64,000 nucleotides of DNA, from contig NZ_BCNF01000008.1 of assembly GCF_001485495.1 (NCBI RefSeq), positions 42,232 through 106,231 on the forward strand. The letters are read 5' to 3'. Under the pieces are notes generated by a model. It was given only the letters and a program-made list of their open reading frames with translations, was not told the DNA's origin and ran no database searches. Shown piece after piece: positions 1-8,525 of this stretch. Source of the stretch: Gordonia desulfuricans NBRC 100010 (GTDB lineage: Bacteria > Actinomycetota > Actinomycetes > Mycobacteriales > Mycobacteriaceae). Positions within the stretch are counted from its first letter, which is position 1. Every line of letters starts with the position of its first letter. The position numbers and the translations under genes were made by a program.

Positions 1-1
1 C

Positions 2-571
2 TCGATCACCCTCGGCGACCGCGACTACGACACCCTGACCGGTCATGCCATCCGCGACCAGGTCACCCTGCTGCCCCAGTCGCCGGTGATCAAGGGCGCG
101 ACCGTCGCCGACAACATCGCCTACGGCCGGCCCGACGCCGACCGCGCGGCCATCATCCGTGCCGCCCAGGCCACCGATGCCGACGAGTTCATCCGGGCAC
201 TGCCCGACGGCTACGACACCGAACTGCATGACGGCGGCCTGACCCTGTCGGGCGGGCAGCGTCAGCGGATCGCGATGGCGCGTGCCATGATCCGCGACAC
301 GCCGGTACTCATCCTCGACGAGCCCACCTCGGGACTCGACGACCGGACCGTCTCCCGCATCCTCGAACCGCTGCGGCGTATCGCCTCGGGTCGCACCACG
401 CTGCTGATCACCCACGACCAGCGGGTCGCCGACATCGCCGACCGCATCATCGAGCTCCACGCCGGGCACCTGCAGGAGCAGCCCCGGTGGATCCTCCCGG
501 AGGACCTCGACGCCCCCGCGATCATCGGGCAGGACGCCGCCGAGCCCAGCCCTATGCACCTACGCGCATAG
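2..571 (+). CDS. ABC exporter ATP-binding domain, C-terminal fragment
   Basis: The reading frame is open from the first bases, so only the C-terminal end of an ABC transporter is in the window. In order it shows a Q-loop (LLPQSP), the signature LSGGQRQR, Walker B with the catalytic Glu (LILDEPTSGLDD) and the switch His (LLITHD), as in the nucleotide-binding domain of exporter-type half transporters (permease fused to ATPase). The Walker A motif and the membrane domain lie upstream. The substrate cannot be inferred. The tail after the H-loop is short and acidic. The PadR gene follows 45 bp later, and PadR regulators often control drug exporters, so a functional link is possible. Confidence 0.9.
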   Translation, partial: SITLGDRDYDTLTGHAIRDQVTLLPQSPVIKGATVADNIAYGRPDADRAAIIRAAQATDADEFIRALPDGYDTELHDGGLTLSGGQRQRIAMARAMIRDTPVLILDEPTSGLDDRTVSRILEPLRRIASGRTTLLITHDQRVADIADRIIELHAGHLQEQPRWILPEDLDAPAIIGQDAAEPSPMHLRA

Positions 572-581
572 TGTCACCATT

Positions 582-609
582 GCATAGTGCGTTGTTGCAC
601 TGCTAGCGT
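582..609 (+). promoter_or_regulatory. padR promoter with candidate operator
   Basis: A TAGCGT -10 element (604-609) lies 7 nt before the GTG start, the spacing expected for a leaderless transcript. Just upstream is an inverted repeat, AGTGC (586-590) and GCACT (597-601), within the core promoter, and the octamer GCATAGTG occurs twice (566-573 and 582-589). A repressor bound here would block RNA polymerase, so autoregulation by the PadR protein is a reasonable inference. Confidence 0.45.
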
Positions 610-616
610 CTGAGGC

Positions 617-1168
617 GTGGCACTCGAACACGCGATCATGGTGTCGTTGTCCGAACGACCGGGCACCGGCTACGAACTCGGTCGTCAATTCGACCGGTCG
701 ATCGGCCATTTCTGGTCGGCGACCCATCAGCAGATCTATCGGACGCTGCGCAAACTCCACGCCGACGGCCTCGTCAGCTATGAGCCCGTGGTGCAGGAGG
801 GCCGACCGGACAAGAAGGTCTACACCCTGTCCGACGCCGGGCGGGAAGCGCTGCGGGACTGGGTCGCCACCCCGACCCCGATCCAGAAGCTGCGCGACGA
901 TCTCGGCCTGAAGATCCGGGCCGCCCAGATCGAGGACCTCCCCGAGGTGATCACCGAGCTGCACCGCCACCGCGACCTCCACGTCGCCCGCCTCGACCTG
1001 TACCGGGGATTCGAGAAGGACGACTATCCCGATCCCGACCGGCTGACCGGCCGACGCCTGCACCAGTACCTGGTGCTGCGTGGCGGCGTCCGGATCGAGG
1101 AGGGATTCATCGACTGGTGCGACGAGGTGCTCACCGCACTCCAGCGAGAACTCGACGAGAACTCCTGA
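617..1168 (+). CDS. PadR family transcriptional regulator
   Basis: 183 residues. The N-terminal winged helix matches the PadR family: MALEHAIMVSLSERPGTGYEL, then a recognition region (SATHQQIYRTLRKLHADGLV) and a wing (VYTLSDAGREAL). The C-terminal half is helical, as in the PadR/Vir family dimerisation domain. The GTG start at 617 is preceded by a -10 element at leaderless distance rather than a Shine-Dalgarno sequence. The gene lies between the exporter fragment and a FadH-type reductase, 54 bp from the latter. The ligand is unknown; lipophilic or phenolic compounds are usual for the family. Confidence 0.88.
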   Translation: MALEHAIMVSLSERPGTGYELGRQFDRSIGHFWSATHQQIYRTLRKLHADGLVSYEPVVQEGRPDKKVYTLSDAGREALRDWVATPTPIQKLRDDLGLKIRAAQIEDLPEVITELHRHRDLHVARLDLYRGFEKDDYPDPDRLTGRRLHQYLVLRGGVRIEEGFIDWCDEVLTALQRELDENS

Positions 1169-1222
1169 ACTCCCACAGATTCCGACGTCCGCACGCGACG
1201 TTCCACACAGAGAGGTGACTCG

Positions 1223-3283
1223 ATGACAGCCCCGTCGACCGAGCGCAACGCCTACTACCCCCATCTGTTCGATCCCCTCGACATCGGTGGCATGACCATC
1301 CGGAACCGGATCGTGATGGGCTCCATGCACACCGGACTCGAGGACCGGATCTGGGACACCGACAAACTCGCCGCCTACTTCGCCGAACGCGCCCGCGGCG
1401 GTGCGGGCCTGATCATCACCGGCGGCTTCGGCACCAGCCGCACCGGCCTGCTGATGGCCTTCGGCGGCAAGATGACCAACGTCGTCGACATGATGCGCCA
1501 CAAGCGCATCACCAAGGCCGTCCACAAGGAGGGCGGCAAGATCGCGATGCAGCTGATCCACGCCGGCCGATACGGCTACACGCCGTTCAAGGTGGCGCCG
1601 GGCAAGGAACCGTCACCGATCCACCCGTTCAAACACCTGCGGATGACCGAGCCGATCATCCGGCACGTGATCACCTCGTTCGGACAGTCCGCCAAGCTCG
1701 CCCGCGAGGCCGGCTACGACGCGATCGAGATCATGGGTGGCGAGGGCTACCTGATCAACCAGTTCCTGTGCCCGCACACCAACGACCGCACCGACAAGTG
1801 GGGCGGCTCCACCGAGAACCGGCAGCGTTTCCTGGTGGAGGTGATCACCGAGATCCGCCGGCAGGTGCCACGCGACTTCCCGGTGATCCTGCGCCAGTCC
1901 ATCGCCGATCTGGTCCGCAACGGCCAGACGTGGGACGAGATCGCACTGATGGCCCGCAAGGCCGAGGCGCTCGGCGTCGACGCGATCAACACCGACATCG
2001 GATGGCATGAGGCGCAAGTCCCGACCATCGTCACCTCGGTCCCGCGCGCGGCCTTCGTGAAGTTCACCGAACGCCTGCGCGACGAGGTCTCGATCCCCCT
2101 GATCGCGGCCAACCGGATCAACACCCCCGAACTCGCCGAGGAGATCCTCAACCGCGGACGGGTCGACGCGATCCAGATGGCCCGCCCGTTCCTGGCCGAC
2201 CCGCACCTGGCGAACAAGGCGCAGGAGGGTCGCGCGGACGAGATCAACACCTGCATCGGATGCAACCAGGCGTGCCTCGATCACGCCTTCGTCGGCAAAC
2301 ACGTGTCGTGCCTGGTGAATCCGCGTGCCGGACGCGAGACCACACTGATCCTCGGCCCCACCCGCAGGGCCAAGCGGGTCGCGGTGATCGGCGCCGGACC
2401 GGCCGGGTTGTCGGCGGCGGTCTCGGCCGCCGAGCGCGGCCACCGGGTGGACCTCTACGAGGGTGGCAGCAGCATCGGCGGCCAGTTCTCGATCGCCTCC
2501 CGGATCCCGGGCAAAGAGGAGTTCGCCGAGACCATCCGCTACTTCACCCGCCGCCTCGAGGTACTCGGCGTCACCGTCCACCTCGACACCCGGGTGAGTG
2601 CCGACGACATTGTCGCCGGGAAGTTCGACGACGTCGTCGTCGCCACCGGTGTCACCCCGCGCGTCCCGAACATCCCCGGGGTGGACCATCCGATGGTGAT
2701 GTCCTACGCCGACGCCGTGCTCGGCCGCCGCGAGATCGGCAAGCGGGTCGCGGTGATCGGCGCGGGCGGCATCGGCTTCGACGTCAGCGAGTTCCTCACC
2801 ACCGACGAGTCACCGACGCTCAATCTCAAGGAATGGGAACAGGAATGGGGTGTCACCGAGGACCCGGAGACACCCGGCTTCGTCACCCGACCACGACCGC
2901 TGCCGGCGATCCGGCAGGTGTATCTGGTGCAGCGCAAGCCCGGGAAGCAGGGTAAGACACTCGGCAAGACCACCGGCTGGGTGCACCGCGCACAGATGAA
3001 GATGAAAGGCGTGGAACAGATCTCGGGCGCAACCTACGATCGGATCGACGATCGGGGGCTGCATCTGAGCTTCCACGACGCCGACGGCACCGTCACCGAG
3101 ACCCGCATCCTCGAGGTCGACAACGTCGTGCTGTGCGCCGGACAGGAGTCGGTCCGTGAACTCGTCGACCCGCTCACCCTGGCCGGGATCACCACGCATG
3201 TGATCGGCGGCGCCGACCTCGCGGCCGAACTCGACGCCAAGCGCGCCATCCGGCAGGGCACCGAGGTCGCCGCGGGGATCTGA
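1223..3283 (+). CDS. fadH: 2,4-dienoyl-CoA reductase (NADPH), FadH-like flavoprotein
   Basis: 686 residues, close to E. coli FadH (672). The N-terminal half (about 10-340) is an old-yellow-enzyme TIM barrel that binds FMN. It is followed by a 4Fe-4S cluster motif with cysteines in CIGCNQAC and a fourth in HVSCLVNP (about 344-363). The C-terminal half is a FAD/NAD(P) domain with GAGPAGLSAA near 390 and a second nucleotide site (VIGAGGIGFD) near 512. The enzyme would reduce 2,4-dienoyl-CoA during beta-oxidation of unsaturated fatty acids. The ATG at 1223 has an AGAGAGG ribosome site. Family members acting on other enones cannot be excluded from sequence alone. Confidence 0.85.
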   Translation: MTAPSTERNAYYPHLFDPLDIGGMTIRNRIVMGSMHTGLEDRIWDTDKLAAYFAERARGGAGLIITGGFGTSRTGLLMAFGGKMTNVVDMMRHKRITKAVHKEGGKIAMQLIHAGRYGYTPFKVAPGKEPSPIHPFKHLRMTEPIIRHVITSFGQSAKLAREAGYDAIEIMGGEGYLINQFLCPHTNDRTDKWGGSTENRQRFLVEVITEIRRQVPRDFPVILRQSIADLVRNGQTWDEIALMARKAEALGVDAINTDIGWHEAQVPTIVTSVPRAAFVKFTERLRDEVSIPLIAANRINTPELAEEILNRGRVDAIQMARPFLADPHLANKAQEGRADEINTCIGCNQACLDHAFVGKHVSCLVNPRAGRETTLILGPTRRAKRVAVIGAGPAGLSAAVSAAERGHRVDLYEGGSSIGGQFSIASRIPGKEEFAETIRYFTRRLEVLGVTVHLDTRVSADDIVAGKFDDVVVATGVTPRVPNIPGVDHPMVMSYADAVLGRREIGKRVAVIGAGGIGFDVSEFLTTDESPTLNLKEWEQEWGVTEDPETPGFVTRPRPLPAIRQVYLVQRKPGKQGKTLGKTTGWVHRAQMKMKGVEQISGATYDRIDDRGLHLSFHDADGTVTETRILEVDNVVLCAGQESVRELVDPLTLAGITTHVIGGADLAAELDAKRAIRQGTEVAAGI

Positions 3284-3356
3284 TCCCCACGGCGCCTGAT
3301 CCCCACGGTGCCTGATCCCACCGCGTCTGATCCCACGGCGCCTGATCCCACGGCGT
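3280..3356. repeat. five-unit tandem repeat of 15-16 bp beginning in the fadH stop codon
   Basis: Units read CTGATCCCCACGGCGC (3280-3295), the same with one change (3296-3311), then three 15-bp units (3312-3326, 3327-3341, 3342-3356). The first unit contains the TGA stop of the preceding gene, so the array begins at the reading-frame end and fills half the gap to cmrA. It has no inverted symmetry typical of a terminator. Confidence 0.85.
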
Positions 3357-3418
3357 CCCGGTGGCACCGGAGACGGTGACACCGGGACGCGGATCGATCA
3401 CCGGCGGGGACTGCTGAT

Positions 3419-3424
3419 TACGAT
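3419..3424 (+). promoter_or_regulatory. -10 element of cmrA (leaderless)
   Basis: TACGAT lies 7 nt before the ATG at 3432. This favours that ATG over the one at 3423, which overlaps the -10 element. Confidence 0.4.
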
Positions 3425-3431
3425 GAGCGGC

Positions 3432-4244
3432 ATGGCAGTCCCCGCACCGTCCGCCTCCGCCCGCGCCGTCGTCACCGGAGCCTCCTCCGGGATCGGTATG
3501 GCCCTGGCCCGGACCCTCGCCCGCCGCGGCCATTCCCTCATCCTGGTCGCCCGCCGCGGCGAGATCCTCGAGGAACTCGCCGAGGAGCTGCGCACCGAGC
3601 TGCATGTCGTCGTCGAGGTACGGCCCACCGACCTCGCGGACCCGACGGCGGTGGCGGTTCTCGCCGCCGAACTCGCCGGACGCGAGATCTCGATCCTGGC
3701 CAACAACGCCGGCATCGCCACCTTCGGCCCGGTCGCCGAGCTCGACGCCGACTACGAGCGCGCCCAGGTCCTGTTGAACGTCAACGCCGTTCACGACCTC
3801 ACCCTGGCCGTGCTGCCACAGATGGTGGCCCGGCGCGCCGGCGGCATCCTGATGGTGGGATCGGCGGCGGGCAATATGCCGATCCCCAACAACGCCACCT
3901 ACGCGGCGAGCAAGGCGTTCGTGAACACCTTCAGCGAGTCACTGCGCGGCGAGGTGTCGGGGCAGGGCGTGCACGTCACACTGCTCGCGCCGGGGCCGGT
4001 GCGCACGCACACGCCGTCGGCCGAGGAGGCCTCGATCGTCGACAAGCTCGTCCCCGACTTCCTCTGGCACTCCAGCGACAAGGTCGCCGAGATGAGCCTG
4101 GATGCGTTGGAGCACAACAAGATGCGTGTGGTGCCAGGCACGTTGTCGAAGGCGATGTCGGTGGCCGGCGGCTACAGTCCGCGCGCGGTGGTCGCCCCCA
4201 TCGTCGGCACCTTCTACCGCAAGCTCGGCGACGGCGAGCAGTAG
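3432..4244 (+). CDS. cmrA: short-chain dehydrogenase, mycolate reductase CmrA
   Basis: 270 residues (Rv2509 has 268). Classical SDR features are visible: TGASSGIG for the dinucleotide near residues 15-22, NNAG in the middle, a Ser in MVGSAAG and the catalytic pair Y157-x3-K161 in YAASK. CmrA reduces the 3-oxo intermediate to the mature mycolic acid after Pks13 condensation. The assignment rests on fold plus gene order: the next genes are a convergent DUF853 ATPase and orn, exactly as around Rv2509 in M. tuberculosis. An ATG three codons upstream (3423) is also open, but the -10 element fits the downstream one. Confidence 0.82.
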   Translation: MAVPAPSASARAVVTGASSGIGMALARTLARRGHSLILVARRGEILEELAEELRTELHVVVEVRPTDLADPTAVAVLAAELAGREISILANNAGIATFGPVAELDADYERAQVLLNVNAVHDLTLAVLPQMVARRAGGILMVGSAAGNMPIPNNATYAASKAFVNTFSESLRGEVSGQGVHVTLLAPGPVRTHTPSAEEASIVDKLVPDFLWHSSDKVAEMSLDALEHNKMRVVPGTLSKAMSVAGGYSPRAVVAPIVGTFYRKLGDGEQ

Positions 4245-4283
4245 CCGGGCACCCGCCCGCCCGGGCTGTCCGCCCCGGCGGGC

Positions 4284-4303
4284 GCCGACGCCTCAGCGTC
4301 GGC
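4284..4303. terminator. hairpin between convergent genes
   Basis: GCCGACGC and GCGTCGGC form a perfect 8-bp stem with loop CTCA. It sits between the ends of cmrA (+) and the DUF853 gene (-) and could serve either. There is no U-tract. Confidence 0.4.
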
Positions 4304-4306
4304 ACC

Positions 4307-5881
4307 TCAGCGCCGGCGCCGGCCGGTACCGAAGATCGCGCGGCTGAACTCACGGCCCGCGGCGGTTGCCGCCGACTTCAGGAAGTTCTGCATCGGCTTG
4401 CTGGTGAGCACCTCGGTCAGGATGCCCGGCTCCTCCGGCACCGGCTTCGGGGCCGGTGCAGACTTCGGAGTCGGGGCCGGGGTCGGGGCCGGAACGGGCG
4501 CCGGTGCGTCGGGCGACTCCCCCGGTGCAAGGGTCTTGGCGGCGAGCTTCTCGTAGGCCGATTCCCGGTCGATCGACTGGCCGTACTCGGCATAGAGCGG
4601 GCTCGCCGTGGCCGCGGCGGTGATGCCCTCGGCCCCGACCGCCTGCATCGACGACCGCGGCGGGCGGATCACCGTCCACGCCACCGGTGTGGGCGCACCC
4701 CTCTCCGAGAGCACCGTCACCACCGCCTCGCCGGTACCGAGCGCGGTGAGTGTCTGGTCGAGCTTGTACACATCGGAGACCGGATAGGTCTTGACCGTCT
4801 TGGCCAGGGCCTTCTGGTCGTCGGGGGTGAAGGCGCGCAATGCGTGCTGAATCCGTGAACCCAGCTGGGAGAGCACGTCGTTGGGGATGTCGGTGGGCAG
4901 CTGTGAGCAGAAGAACACGCCGACGCCCTTGGACCGGATGAGCTTGACGGTCTGCACCACCTGCTCTTTGAACGCCTTGGACGCGTCGGCGAACAGCAGA
5001 TGCGACTCGTCGAAGATGAACACCAGCTTGGGCTTGTCGAGGTCGCCGACCTCGGGCAGGAACTCGAACAGGTCGGCCAGGATCCACATCAGGAACGTGG
5101 AGAACAGGGCCGGGCGGGTGGCCTGCGCGCCGAGTTCGAACAGGGTGATCACGCCGCGGCCGTCGGCGGCGAGGCGCAGCAGATCGGTCGGCTCGATCTC
5201 CGGCTCACCGAAGAAGGTGTCACCGCCGTCGGCGGCCAGGTTGGTCAGCGCCCGCAGGATCACCCCGGCGGTCTGGGTGGAGACCCCGCCGATCGCCTTG
5301 AGTTCGGGTTTGCCCTCGTCACCGGTCAGGTAGGCGATCACCGCCCGCAGGTCCTTGAGGTCGAGCAGCGGCAGACCGCGCTGGTCGGCCCAGTGGAAGA
5401 TCAGGCCGAGCACCGACTCCTGGGTCTCGTTGAGTCCGAGCACCTTTGCCAGCAGGATCGGCCCGAACGAGGTGATCGTGGCGCGGATCGGTACGCCGAT
5501 CCCGGAATCACCGAGCGAGACGAACTCCACCGGGTGGGCGGTGGGCTGCCAGTCGTCGCCGGTCTGCCCGGCACGTTCGGTGATCTTGTCGTTGGACTCA
5601 CCGGGATTGCTCAGCCCGGACAGATCGCCCTTGATGTCGGCCATGATCACCGGCACGCCGTTGGCGGAGAGCTGTTCGGCGATCAGCTGCAGGGTCTTGG
5701 TCTTGCCGGTGCCGGTGGCCCCGGCGACCAGCCCGTGCCGGTTCATCATCGACAGCGGAATCCGCACCCGCGCATCGGCACTGACCTGGCCGTCCACCGA
5801 CACCGAGCCGAGTTCGAGCGCGGTCGAGGAGAAGGCATAACCGGCCGCGATCGTCGCGGCCGCCTGAGCGGGATCGGTCAC
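4307..5881 (-). CDS. HerA/VirD4-like ATPase of the DUF853 family
   Basis: 524 residues from the chosen GTG at 5881, which has a GGAAGGAA ribosome site 8 nt upstream. A GTG 21 codons earlier (5944) lacks one. A P-loop (GATGTGKT) near residue 60 is followed by ADIKGDLSG and a Walker B in KLVFIFDESHLLF, the arrangement of HerA-type motor ATPases annotated as DUF853. A proline- and alanine-rich linker (APAPVPAPTPAP and similar) precedes a basic C-terminus ending GTGRRRR. Family members are thought to act on DNA or protein translocation, but no reaction is established. It is the positional equivalent of Rv2510c (533 residues), convergent with cmrA and divergent from orn. Confidence 0.85.
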   Translation of the reverse strand: MTDPAQAAATIAAGYAFSSTALELGSVSVDGQVSADARVRIPLSMMNRHGLVAGATGTGKTKTLQLIAEQLSANGVPVIMADIKGDLSGLSNPGESNDKITERAGQTGDDWQPTAHPVEFVSLGDSGIGVPIRATITSFGPILLAKVLGLNETQESVLGLIFHWADQRGLPLLDLKDLRAVIAYLTGDEGKPELKAIGGVSTQTAGVILRALTNLAADGGDTFFGEPEIEPTDLLRLAADGRGVITLFELGAQATRPALFSTFLMWILADLFEFLPEVGDLDKPKLVFIFDESHLLFADASKAFKEQVVQTVKLIRSKGVGVFFCSQLPTDIPNDVLSQLGSRIQHALRAFTPDDQKALAKTVKTYPVSDVYKLDQTLTALGTGEAVVTVLSERGAPTPVAWTVIRPPRSSMQAVGAEGITAAATASPLYAEYGQSIDRESAYEKLAAKTLAPGESPDAPAPVPAPTPAPTPKSAPAPKPVPEEPGILTEVLTSKPMQNFLKSAATAAGREFSRAIFGTGRRRR

Positions 5882-6002
5882 TGCGGCGGTTCCTTCCGTC
5901 GGGTGGGGTGGCCGGTATGTGACCGGCGGGCGCCGCCCGGTCACGAATGCACCCGATCACGATAGCCGCCCGACTTCGCCGGGGGTGGGACCTGCGGTTG
6001 GC

Positions 6003-6008
6003 TAGAGT
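6003..6008 (+). promoter_or_regulatory. -10 element of orn (leaderless)
   Basis: TAGAGT is followed after 6 nt by the GTG start of orn, and there is no Shine-Dalgarno sequence. Confidence 0.4.
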
Positions 6009-6014
6009 TGACGG

Positions 6015-6614
6015 GTGCAGGACAAACTGGTGTGGATCGACTGTGAGATGACCGGACTCCGCCTGGAGTCGGACAAATTGATCGAGATCGCGGCGTTGGT
6101 GACCGACAGTGAGCTCAACATCCTCGGCGAGGGTGTCGACGTCGTCATCCATGCCGACGACGATGCGCTGGCCGCGATGCCCGACGTGGTGCAGAAGATG
6201 CATGCGAACTCCGGGCTCACCGAGGAGGTCCGACGCTCCACGGTGACCCTCGACGAGGCGCAGAAGCTGGTGCTGGACTATCTGCGCAAGCACATCCCGA
6301 GTGCCGGGACGGTGCCGTTGGCGGGCAACTCCATCGCCACCGACCGCGGGTTCATCAGCCGGGACATGCCCGAGCTCGACGCCTTCCTGCACTACCGCAT
6401 GGTCGACGTCAGCTCGATCAAGGAGCTGTGCCGGCGCTGGTACCCCAAGATCTACTTCGGACAGCCGGAGAAGGGACTCGCCCACCGGGCGCTCGCCGAC
6501 ATCCGGGAGTCCATCCGGGAACTCAAGTACTACCGGGCCGCGGCGTTCGTCCCGGCCCCCGGACCCGACGCCGATGCGCTGACCCAGATCACCACCGACC
6601 TCGGACCGGCCTGA
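6015..6614 (+). CDS. orn: oligoribonuclease
   Basis: 199 residues. It degrades RNA oligomers of two to five nucleotides, including pGpG from c-di-GMP breakdown, to mononucleotides. The DEDDh exonuclease motifs are intact: D9 and E11 in WIDCEMTGL, the central Asp in [15 protein letters not shown], and the His/Asp of [11 protein letters not shown]. The GTG start at 6015 is leaderless by promoter position. It is followed by tRNA-His as in M. tuberculosis (Rv2511-hisT). Confidence 0.95.
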   Translation: MQDKLVWIDCEMTGLRLESDKLIEIAALVTDSELNILGEGVDVVIHADDDALAAMPDVVQKMHANSGLTEEVRRSTVTLDEAQKLVLDYLRKHIPSAGTVPLAGNSIATDRGFISRDMPELDAFLHYRMVDVSSIKELCRRWYPKIYFGQPEKGLAHRALADIRESIRELKYYRAAAFVPAPGPDADALTQITTDLGPA

Positions 6615-6634
6615 AACCGCTGGTAGAGAGGCGA

Positions 6635-6665
6635 TTGGCGTTTTATGTCATCCATTCGCTAGAGT
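6635..6665 (+). promoter_or_regulatory. candidate tRNA-His promoter
   Basis: TTGGCG (6635-6640) and TAGAGT (6660-6665) are spaced by 19 nt, slightly long, in an AT-richer stretch after the orn stop and 51 bp before the tRNA. Confidence 0.35.
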
Positions 6666-6715
6666 ATGTTCCTGGCTCTGGAACCCGGTGAAAACCCCGG
6701 GCCCCAGATGCCGAT

Positions 6716-6789
6716 GGTGAGTGTAGTTCAGTTGGTAGAGCACCAGGTTGTGATCCTGGCTGTCGCGGGTTCGAGTCCCGTCACTCACC
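6716..6789 (+). tRNA. tRNA-His (GTG)
   Basis: A full cloverleaf is visible. The acceptor arms are GTGAGTG (6717-6723) and CACTCAC (6782-6788), the anticodon stem is CCAGG/CCTGG around loop TTGTGAT, with anticodon GTG at 6750-6752, and the T-loop is TTCGAGT. G at 6716 faces C at 6789, the G-1:C73 pair that marks tRNA-His. The CCA end is not encoded. Confidence 0.97.
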
Positions 6790-6795
6790 CCGAAC

Positions 6796-6827
6796 AAGTG
6801 GGAGGCCCCGAACGGGGCCTCCCACTT
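6796..6827 (+). terminator. terminator after tRNA-His
   Basis: AAGTGGGAGGCCCCG (6796-6810) and its exact complement (6813-6827) form a 14-15 bp stem with a very short loop, 6 nt after the tRNA. Only a weak U-tract follows. Confidence 0.8.
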
Positions 6828-7155
6828 CGGGTTTCGGCACCTGTTCGCCGAGGCGATCACTTCCCCCGCATCCCGCACCGGATCGCCGTCGATCCGGCCC
6901 GGCGAGACCCGATGACGAGTCACGGCGACACGAGTCCGTGTGCCGGGGCCACCGCCCCATCCCCGCGACCCACCCCCCGCGACCCACTCCCGCGACCACC
7001 GACCGCTCAGCGGGCCGTCAGCGGCCGCGGGACACGTATCCGGGTTCGCGGGCGCCCGAGTCGATACGGCGGCGTTCGAGCGCGTTCCAGAGCGTTCCAG
7101 GGCGCGCTCCGGCCCCCTGGAACCATCTGCGCGACGATGCGGCACAGTATCGGAC
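6828..7155. other. intergenic, no gene recognised
   Basis: 328 bp of GC-rich sequence with short cytosine-rich direct repeats (GCGACCCAC-like, about 6965-6990). Open frames run through it but lack coding features, and no RNA gene was recognised. It must carry the promoter of the exonuclease III gene. Confidence 0.5.
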
Positions 7156-8064
7156 ATGACTGCCCCAGACCGATCCGGCACCGGCTCGTTCACGGTCGCG
7201 TCGTTCAACGTCAACGGCATCCGGGCGGCGCGGCGTCGTGGCTTCGACGAGTGGCTGGCCACGCGGGGCCCCGACGTGGTGGCGCTGCAGGAACTGCGGT
7301 GTCCGGCCACCGAGGTCGGCGAGTTCGACGGGTACTCGGCCGCGGTGGACGTCGGCTCGGTGCCCGGCCGCAACGGCGTGGCGCTGCTCACGCGACGGCC
7401 GCCGGTCGCCGTGCGCACCTGGGTGAGTCATCCGCCTCGGGCCCGCGGCCTCGGCGAGTTCGCCGCGCACGGGCGCTACATCGAGGCCGATCTGGCCGAC
7501 CGGCCGCTCACGGTGGCCTCCCTGTATCTGCCGAAGGGCGGCCTACCCGCGCACCTGCAACGGCCCGGATCGATGCGGGAGGCGCCCGACGGGGGCGCCA
7601 GATACGAACGCAAACGACGCTTCCTGGATGCCTTCACCCGGGAGGTCAATCGCAATCGCCTCGCCGCGGCCCGGGCGGGCCGCGAGTTCCTGCTGGTCGG
7701 CGACCTCAACGTCGCACACACCCGGCACGACGTCACCAACTGGCGGCCGGCACAGAAGATGGACGGATTCCTCCCCGAGCACCGCGAGTGGTTCGACACC
7801 GTGCTGGGCAGCCGCAGGCTCGTCGACGTGGTCCGGCAGACCCACGGCGAGCGCCCCGGTCCCCTGACGTGGTGGAGCTGGGCCGGACAGTCGTTCACCA
7901 AGGACGTGGGTTGGCGCGTCGACCATCAGCTCGCCACCCCCGGTCTCGCACGCCTGGCCGTCGACGTCACCGTCGACAAAGAGGCCGCACCGGATGAACG
8001 CCTCTCCGACCACGCACCCCTCGTCGTCACCTACCGCGAGCTGCTCCCCCAGACGCTCACCTGA
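7156..8064 (+). CDS. xth: exodeoxyribonuclease III / AP endonuclease
   Basis: 302 residues. It is a Mg-dependent endonuclease/exonuclease/phosphatase-fold enzyme for base excision repair, cutting 5' of abasic sites. Motifs are FNVNGIRAA, catalytic Glu46 in LQELR, GRYIEADL, the Asp/Asn pair in LVGDLNVAH, WWSW, GWRVDHQLATP and the terminal LSDHAPLVV with the catalytic His. The ATG at 7156 is chosen because the family core begins right after it; the frame stays open upstream, but that part is low-complexity and unlike the family. No clear Shine-Dalgarno sequence precedes it. Confidence 0.92.
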   Translation: MTAPDRSGTGSFTVASFNVNGIRAARRRGFDEWLATRGPDVVALQELRCPATEVGEFDGYSAAVDVGSVPGRNGVALLTRRPPVAVRTWVSHPPRARGLGEFAAHGRYIEADLADRPLTVASLYLPKGGLPAHLQRPGSMREAPDGGARYERKRRFLDAFTREVNRNRLAAARAGREFLLVGDLNVAHTRHDVTNWRPAQKMDGFLPEHREWFDTVLGSRRLVDVVRQTHGERPGPLTWWSWAGQSFTKDVGWRVDHQLATPGLARLAVDVTVDKEAAPDERLSDHAPLVVTYRELLPQTLT

Positions 8065-8251
8065 CCGGGTTCCCGGTGTCGGCGGCGACGTGCGCTATGT
8101 CCGCCCCGTGCGGTGTCGGTGCCGGGATGTGGTGGCGGACAGACCACGGACTCGCCTGTCGGCGGGTGCCCGCCCCGGTCACCCGAGCGCAATCCTGCGA
8201 GACCGGTCACCACGACACGCAGACGATTCGTCGGTGTTCACCTTCGTCACC

Positions 8252-8257
8252 TACTCT
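8252..8257 (+). promoter_or_regulatory. -10 element of small basic protein gene
   Basis: TACTCT is 8 nt before the ATG at 8266, with no ribosome site, consistent with a leaderless or near-leaderless transcript. Confidence 0.35.
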
Positions 8258-8265
8258 CTCGGTCC

Positions 8266-8436
8266 ATGCTCGAGGAACTGAACAAGGCCGCCGAGAAGGT
8301 CGGTCTCCACGTCGCCCCCGGTAAGAAAAAAGACACCTACTCGGTCCGTAAGGCCAAGAGCGGCAAGCTGGTCGCGAAGAAGATCGACGCCGACGAGGTG
8401 GCGGCGATCATCAAGGACGCCAAGAAGAAGAAATAG
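8266..8436 (+). CDS. small lysine-rich protein of unknown function
   Basis: 56 residues beginning MLEELNKAAEKVGLHV and ending in a run of lysines (KDAKKKK). About a quarter of the residues are lysine, with a regular amphipathic pattern and no membrane segment or cysteine, so a soluble nucleic-acid-binding role is possible but not shown. Coding is supported by GC-rich third positions, a -10 element just upstream and a very strong terminator just downstream. An in-frame GTG at 8113 would add 51 unconvincing residues. Confidence 0.6.
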   Translation: MLEELNKAAEKVGLHVAPGKKKDTYSVRKAKSGKLVAKKIDADEVAAIIKDAKKKK

Positions 8437-8448
8437 TCGTTCCCACCC

Positions 8449-8512
8449 CGACACAGACGACGCAGGGGCGCGACCGGAATTCTCCGGTCGCGCCCCTGCG
8501 TCGTCTGTGTCG
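8449..8512. terminator. 30-bp perfect hairpin, bidirectional terminator
   Basis: Arms 8449-8478 and 8483-8512 are exact complements over 30 bp around the 4-nt loop ATTC. The hairpin lies 12 bp after the small basic gene (+) and 13 bp from the end of the L,D-transpeptidase gene (-), so it can end transcription from both sides. The stem is unusually long. Confidence 0.85.
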
Positions 8513-8525
8513 GCGGCGTCGGTGA

